Of a DNA stretch of 64,000 bases, positions 60,256 through 64,000 are shown in pieces (position 1 is the stretch's first letter; every line of letters starts with the position of its first letter). The notes beneath the pieces are model-generated. The model saw nothing but the letters and a program-made list of their open reading frames with translations. It had not been told where the DNA came from and ran no database searches. Both the position numbers and the translations under genes were made by a program. Source of the stretch: Utricularia gibba. Lineage: Eukaryota > Streptophyta > Magnoliopsida > Lamiales > Lentibulariaceae. The stretch covers positions 2,079,093 through 2,143,092 of the forward strand of contig NEEC01000019.1 in the NCBI GenBank assembly GCA_002189035.1, in the 5' to 3' direction.

Positions 60256-62133
60256 ATGTCGAATTTTGCGATAGTCTCCTTGCTCACCCTGTTCCTGGTG
60301 TGGTTATGGCAAGTTTTCAAGTTCACTTGGCTGGAGCCAAAGCGCGTGGAGGCGCTGCTTCGGAAGCAAGGCTTCAAGGGAAACAAATACAAGTTCTTGT
60401 TCGGAGACACTGAAGAGATCAAACAGATGTACGCCGACGCTCACTCCAAGCCTCTCGGACTCAAATCTGACGTCGTCCCTCGAGTCATGCCTTTTGTTCT
60501 GAAAACAATCAACAAATATGGCAAGCTTTTTACCTGAAAACATTTGCTTTTTTTGAAATTTCGCTCTGGAGTGAGTGATGTCGTTCTTTTATTTCTTTTT
60601 GGTGTTGTCCTAACAACACACGCAGGCAAGAACTCGTTCGGATGGATCGGAGTGAGGCCGAGAGTCTACATATCAGACGCTGATCTTATGAGGGAAGCTT
60701 TGACGAAGCATATGAATTTCCAGAAGAATTTCAGGGTCACCAACAAGGTATACAAGCTTCTCGTTGGTGGAATTGTGGAGTTCGAGGAGGAAAAATGGTC
60801 CCGTCATCGAACCAAACTGAACCCAGCTTTTCACCTCGACCGCCTTAAGGTGCTCTGTTCTTCTATCCAATCATGATCAAAATTGAGTGATAGGGTTAAC
60901 TTAACAACAACGACTGATTGCAGCATATGTGCCCAATAGTAGTTTCTTGCTGCGAAGACATTCTCTCTGACTGGAAGAAGAAGATGAAAGACGGGTCTGG
61001 CGTCGTTGACATTTTCCACTACCTCGAGGCCTACACCGGGTCAGCCGTGACGAGAGCTCTCTTCTCCCATCCATACGACGCAGAGATGAAGAACTGTTTC
61101 CATCTTCTCAGAGACCTCTCCCTCATGGCCAACATCGCCGTTAGGACCTTCGATATTCCGGGAACAGGGTAAGCAAACTTGGCATATGCAATAATAGAAG
61201 CAAAATAGCGGCTGACATTTACTTTTTCGCTTTTAGGCTGCTGCCGACACCGTTGCACAGAAAGGCGAAGAAAATGGAAGCTGAGGTGAGGGCAAGTTTC
61301 AGAAGGATGATTGACGAAAGGATAGCGAAGAGAAGAGGAGGAATATTTGACGGTAAGGGAGACTTGTTTGATCTTTTCATAGACGACTTGTATGACGAGA
61401 GCAGATCCAAGGAGGCTGATGTCGCCGGAATCATCGACGACGCCATCGGCAATTGCAAGCTCATGTACTTCGCCGGCTACGAAACGACATCAAATCTCCT
61501 TGTCTGGACCATGGTGAATCTCGCCATTTACCCTGAATGGCAGGATCGTGCCAGAGAAGAAGTTTACCGCGTCATCGGGAGGAAGAAAAAAATCCAGCCT
61601 GATGAAGTCAGCCAGCTCAAAATCGTGAGTTTCTAATTCAATGTGATAGCATAATATAGCCCCAAATCGCGAGATTGTTGTAGTTGGCTTCTGATGGTGC
61701 AGATTAACATGATTCTCCACGAAGTGCTACGTCTCTTCCCGCCGATATTTGAGCTTTCCCGCGTGGTGGAGGAAGACACGAAACTGGGTCCTTATGTAAT
61801 TCCAAAGGGGATACTGATCCAGCTTCCAATTGCGATGCTTCATCGTCAGAAGGAGATTTGGGGGAAGACGCGGGAGAGTTTAAGCCTGAGAGATTTGCAG
61901 AGGGGATTCTTAAGGCGGCGAACGGGCAAGCTGCACTGATGCCGTTTGGATGGGGCCCGAGGATTTGCTTAGGACAGAACTTCGCTATGATGGAGTCAAA
62001 GATATTTGTGGCAACGCTGCTTCAAACCTTCCGATGGGAGTTTTCGCCGGAGTACATCCACGCGCCTTACGCTGCTTTTACAATTCAGCCCCAGCACGGT
62101 GCACCCCTTATCCTCCATGAAATTGAAGCCTGA
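60256..62133 (+). CDS. Cytochrome P450, CYP72 clan (CYP72A-like), with an apparent 1-bp frameshift
   Basis: Five exons: 60256-60520, 60626-60849, 60924-61168, 61237-61624 and 61703-62133, about 517 residues. It is a membrane-anchored haem monooxygenase; CYP72A enzymes act on terpenoids and hormones, substrate unknown here. Seen: N-terminal anchor (FAIVSLLTLFLVWLW), NKYGKNSFGWIGVRP, FQKNF, the I-helix FAGYETTSNLLVW (usually AGQETT), EVLRLFPP (ExxR), FKPERF and the haem loop FGWGPRICLGQNF with the cysteine ligand. Intron 1 uses a GC donor (TATG/GCAAGC). In exon 5 a five-G run at 61860-61864 shifts the frame between KEIWG and EDAGEFKPERF; one more G restores it. Read literally the protein would lose PERF and the haem loop, so it is either a sequence error or a dead copy. 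It is the last recognised gene before the telomere. Confidence 0.9.
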
Positions 62134-62853
62134 ATGCAATTTGATTCAACAGCACTTCACCCGCATGTGGCGCTGTGCTGCATTTTCTGTATTTTCTGTG
62201 TTGCTCAGCCCTCAGGTGAAGCTTTTTCAACATCAAAAGGGAATAAACTATGACTGGTAACATTTAGTGATGGAGGCAAAGCTTTTGTCGGTGGCACAAA
62301 TGAAGGGATCGAAGAGTTTAAGAAAATAATGAAAGATCAGGGTTAAGAAACAGTACTCCTGATTCGAACGTCTTCATTTTCTACGACCATAAATTCCGTA
62401 TAATCATACTTTGGAGAAAGGTTGCTGCCAATTAAGTTAGACCATGTAATCCCAACTTGTGGAGCTTTGAGAAGAAGTAGATTACATATTATTAGGCTCT
62501 TAGAAAAGCCCTGGTCATATAACCCTTGTCGAGTGGAATTTTTGGTATATACCACCTTATCAGGCCGATTCATATCTCCCTTAAGCATTTCAAATGGTTG
62601 ATTTCAATGCATAGATTTTGCAAAAGCTGTTTATAAGGAAGTATGGTTATCTTCGACCTAAGTAGCTCTGGATGAGTCAAATTCTAAGCCAAGTTATGCG
62701 AATATTGAGAGGTCCGATCTATGGAAGGATGTCGAAGTCAACACGATTGAGATGATCGCCCTACTGCCGTGTAGATCAATCCAAGCCAATGCTGAATTCG
62801 GCAGAGTCAACCATTCAGACTTTTCAACTCATTGATTCATTCAACTCTGGAGG
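62134..62853. other. P450 3' flank
   Basis: A minus-strand ORF at 62343-62588 and a plus-strand stretch near 62271-62345 read as protein-like but match no family I know. They may be old gene fragments. Nothing firm. Confidence 0.4.
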
Positions 62854-63345
62854 GTGGGAAGTTTCATTCTCAGGGATGAAATGTGCGTGATGCTTGTGAA
62901 TATGCCTATATATAGAATAAAACCTCATCCGGGCATGAACATAAGCAGATTTCTGAGCAACAACTTCCAGGAGATGGAAAGATACGAACAGGAAATTGAA
63001 TCGCAAGCCGTGGATGAGCTAACCAAGATTCTTGTCGAGTGCCTGGGGAGGATGGATGTCAAACGCCGAGAAGTTCTACTCAGGAAATTCTTCCAGGAGA
63101 TTGAGAAGGATTCTCCATTGGAATCTTTCCTTGTAGACAGGATCAAGTACTCGAAAATAATATGTCTTTTGCAGCAGCAGCGGCGGCCGCACCTGAAGGA
63201 GGAAGATACCAATCAACACCGGTTCTCCGGCAAACAACCCGGACGGGAACTTGGGGGCTTCCCGGCGGAGATGGCGCCGACAGAATGGAAAGATTTCAGG
63301 GTGCGAGTTTCATCATCAAAAAGGAAGGCGACGGAGTATCTGTAA
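62854..63345 (+). CDS. Hypothetical ORF, charged helical N-terminal part
   Basis: An ORF of 163 residues. Residues about 30-100 are rich in E, K, R and L with a pattern expected of amphipathic helices (FQEMERYEQEIESQAVDELT, then KILVECLGRMDVKRREVLLR). I recognise no domain. From about 63162 onwards the +1 neighbouring frame (next entry) looks more like real protein, so the true product may switch frame there by an unseen intron or an indel. Expression is unknown. Confidence 0.3.
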   Translation: MGSFILRDEMCVMLVNMPIYRIKPHPGMNISRFLSNNFQEMERYEQEIESQAVDELTKILVECLGRMDVKRREVLLRKFFQEIEKDSPLESFLVDRIKYSKIICLLQQQRRPHLKEEDTNQHRFSGKQPGRELGGFPAEMAPTEWKDFRVRVSSSKRKATEYL

Positions 63346-63464
63346 GCCGGGACCTGGGGGAGGTTCCCGGCGGAAATGGCGGGGCCAGAATGGAGAGATT
63401 TAAAGTAAAAAATTTTATAGTAAAAGAGGAAGAAGACGACAGCGGAATATCGGTTCCTGAGTGA
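63162..63464 (+). CDS. Hypothetical ORF with an internal duplicated motif
   Basis: A 100-residue ORF opening with MSF and seven alanines. It contains two related units of about 32 residues: PGGDGADRMERFQ...FIIKKEGDGVSV and PGGNGGARMERFK...FIVKEEEDDSGISV. Many differences between the DNA copies are at third positions in this frame (GAA/GAG, TTC/TTT, ATC/ATA), and the one length change is a multiple of three, which suggests the duplication evolved as coding sequence. No family is recognised. It may be the C-terminal part of the ORF starting at 62854. Confidence 0.4.
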   Translation: MSFAAAAAAAPEGGRYQSTPVLRQTTRTGTWGLPGGDGADRMERFQGASFIIKKEGDGVSVSRDLGEVPGGNGGARMERFKVKNFIVKEEEDDSGISVPE

Positions 63465-63809
63465 CGGAAGAACGTTTGATTTCTCTACTCCCTCCCTCCC
63501 TCCTTGGAGACGTAATTAGGCTTCCATTTCAGTGCGTGAGCCCAAGAAATTTTCCATGTTTTTCAACAGCCCATTCGTTCATTGCTCTATATTTTCCATA
63601 TTATACTGTACACATTTCGTAAAAATGAAGGTTGTTAATGTTATGGCCCTAAAATATTCAATATTTGAAAAAGACCAGCCTTCAACCTCAACAATGCATA
63701 AGAAAAAAAGAATTTGGAATTCATCAACAAGGATTAAGAAGCTTCAATATTTAGGTGGTAATTGATCTACAGTACCACGCTTTAGAATGCAAGATGTAGG
63801 GTACATGGT

Positions 63810-63939
63810 TCACAAGGGTTTTAGGGTTCTAGGATTAAGGGTTCAGGGTTCTAGGGTTCAGGTTTGAGGGTTGAGGGTTCAGGATTTAGGGTTGAGGGTT
63901 GAGGCTTGAGGGATCATTATGGTTCATGGTTCATTATGG
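63810..63939 (+). repeat. Degenerate telomere-like repeats
   Basis: A run of variant units such as TTCAGGG, TTCTAGGG, TTGAGGG and TTTTAGGG, all G-rich on the plus strand. Variant arrays of this kind commonly lie at the inner border of plant telomeres. Confidence 0.8.
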
Positions 63940-64000
63940 TTTAGGGTTTAGGGTTTAGGGTTTAGGGTTTAGGTTTAGGGTTTAGGGTTTAGGGTTTAGG
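63940..64000 (+). repeat. Canonical plant telomere repeat (TTTAGGG)n at the window edge
   Basis: Nine head-to-tail units: four TTTAGGG, one TTTAGG missing a G, three TTTAGGG and a last partial TTTAGG cut by the window edge. The G-rich strand runs 5' to 3' towards the right, as at a right-hand chromosome end. Confidence 0.93.

Noticed and set aside
1-64000. CRISPR arrays, operons, prokaryotic signals
   Set aside because: The window is plant nuclear DNA; no regularly spaced direct repeats with unique spacers were seen.

Overview
This is nuclear DNA of a flowering plant, almost certainly a eudicot. Genes have many short GT-AG introns with conserved plant positions, the intergenic DNA is very AT-rich, and degraded Ty1/copia retrotransposon pieces are present. 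The right edge runs into plant telomere repeats (TTTAGGG), with degenerate variants on the inner side and canonical units outermost, in the orientation expected for a right-hand chromosome end. The window is therefore probably the last 64 kb of a chromosome arm, or next to a large interstitial telomere block.

Layout, left to right: 1-5.2 kb, retrotransposon-derived and unassigned DNA; 5.3-6.2 kb, PLATZ zinc-binding transcription factor (-); 7.8-10.2 kb, DEAD-box RNA helicase of the DBP5/LOS4 type (-); 10.5-13.8 kb, AT-rich DNA with a copia relic; 13.9-15.6 kb, GT47 exostosin-type glycosyltransferase (+); 17.6-18.7 kb, HD-Zip I transcription factor of the ATHB22/ATHB51 type (-); 20.8-22.2 kb, intronless trihelix factor (+); 22.5 kb, tRNA-Arg(TCT) (-); 23.6-27.2 kb, cytosolic pyruvate kinase in 16 exons (-); 28.0-29.7 kb, intronless DUF3475/DUF668 (PSI-like) protein (-); 33.3-35.6 kb, sterol C-14 reductase FACKEL in 13 exons (+); 37.4-44.4 kb, ROS1/DEMETER-type 5-methylcytosine DNA glycosylase (+); 49.1-55.2 kb, class A (SBEII) starch branching enzyme in 22 exons (+); 56.3-56.6 kb, LITTLE ZIPPER microprotein (-); 60.3-62.1 kb, CYP72-clan P450 (+); 62.9-63.5 kb, unrecognised small ORFs; 63.8-64.0 kb, telomere-type repeats.

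The genes do not form a pathway cluster. They look like an ancestral eudicot gene block. As I recall the Arabidopsis loci, LOS4, pyruvate kinase, FK and ZPR3 lie in this order on chromosome 3; ATHB22, pyruvate kinase, ROS1, SBE2.1 and ZPR4 in this order on chromosome 2; and an exostosin gene, ATHB51 and SBE2.2 together on chromosome 5. This window carries the interleaved union of those three sets.

The most striking anomaly is technical or evolutionary. Three plus-strand genes (FK, ROS1-like, P450) are each broken by an apparent one-base deletion inside a GGGGG run, and one additional G would bring each back into frame with conserved sequence. I did not find a new defence, mobile or biosynthetic system. 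The least explained coding signal is the small ORF with an internal duplicated motif beside the telomere.
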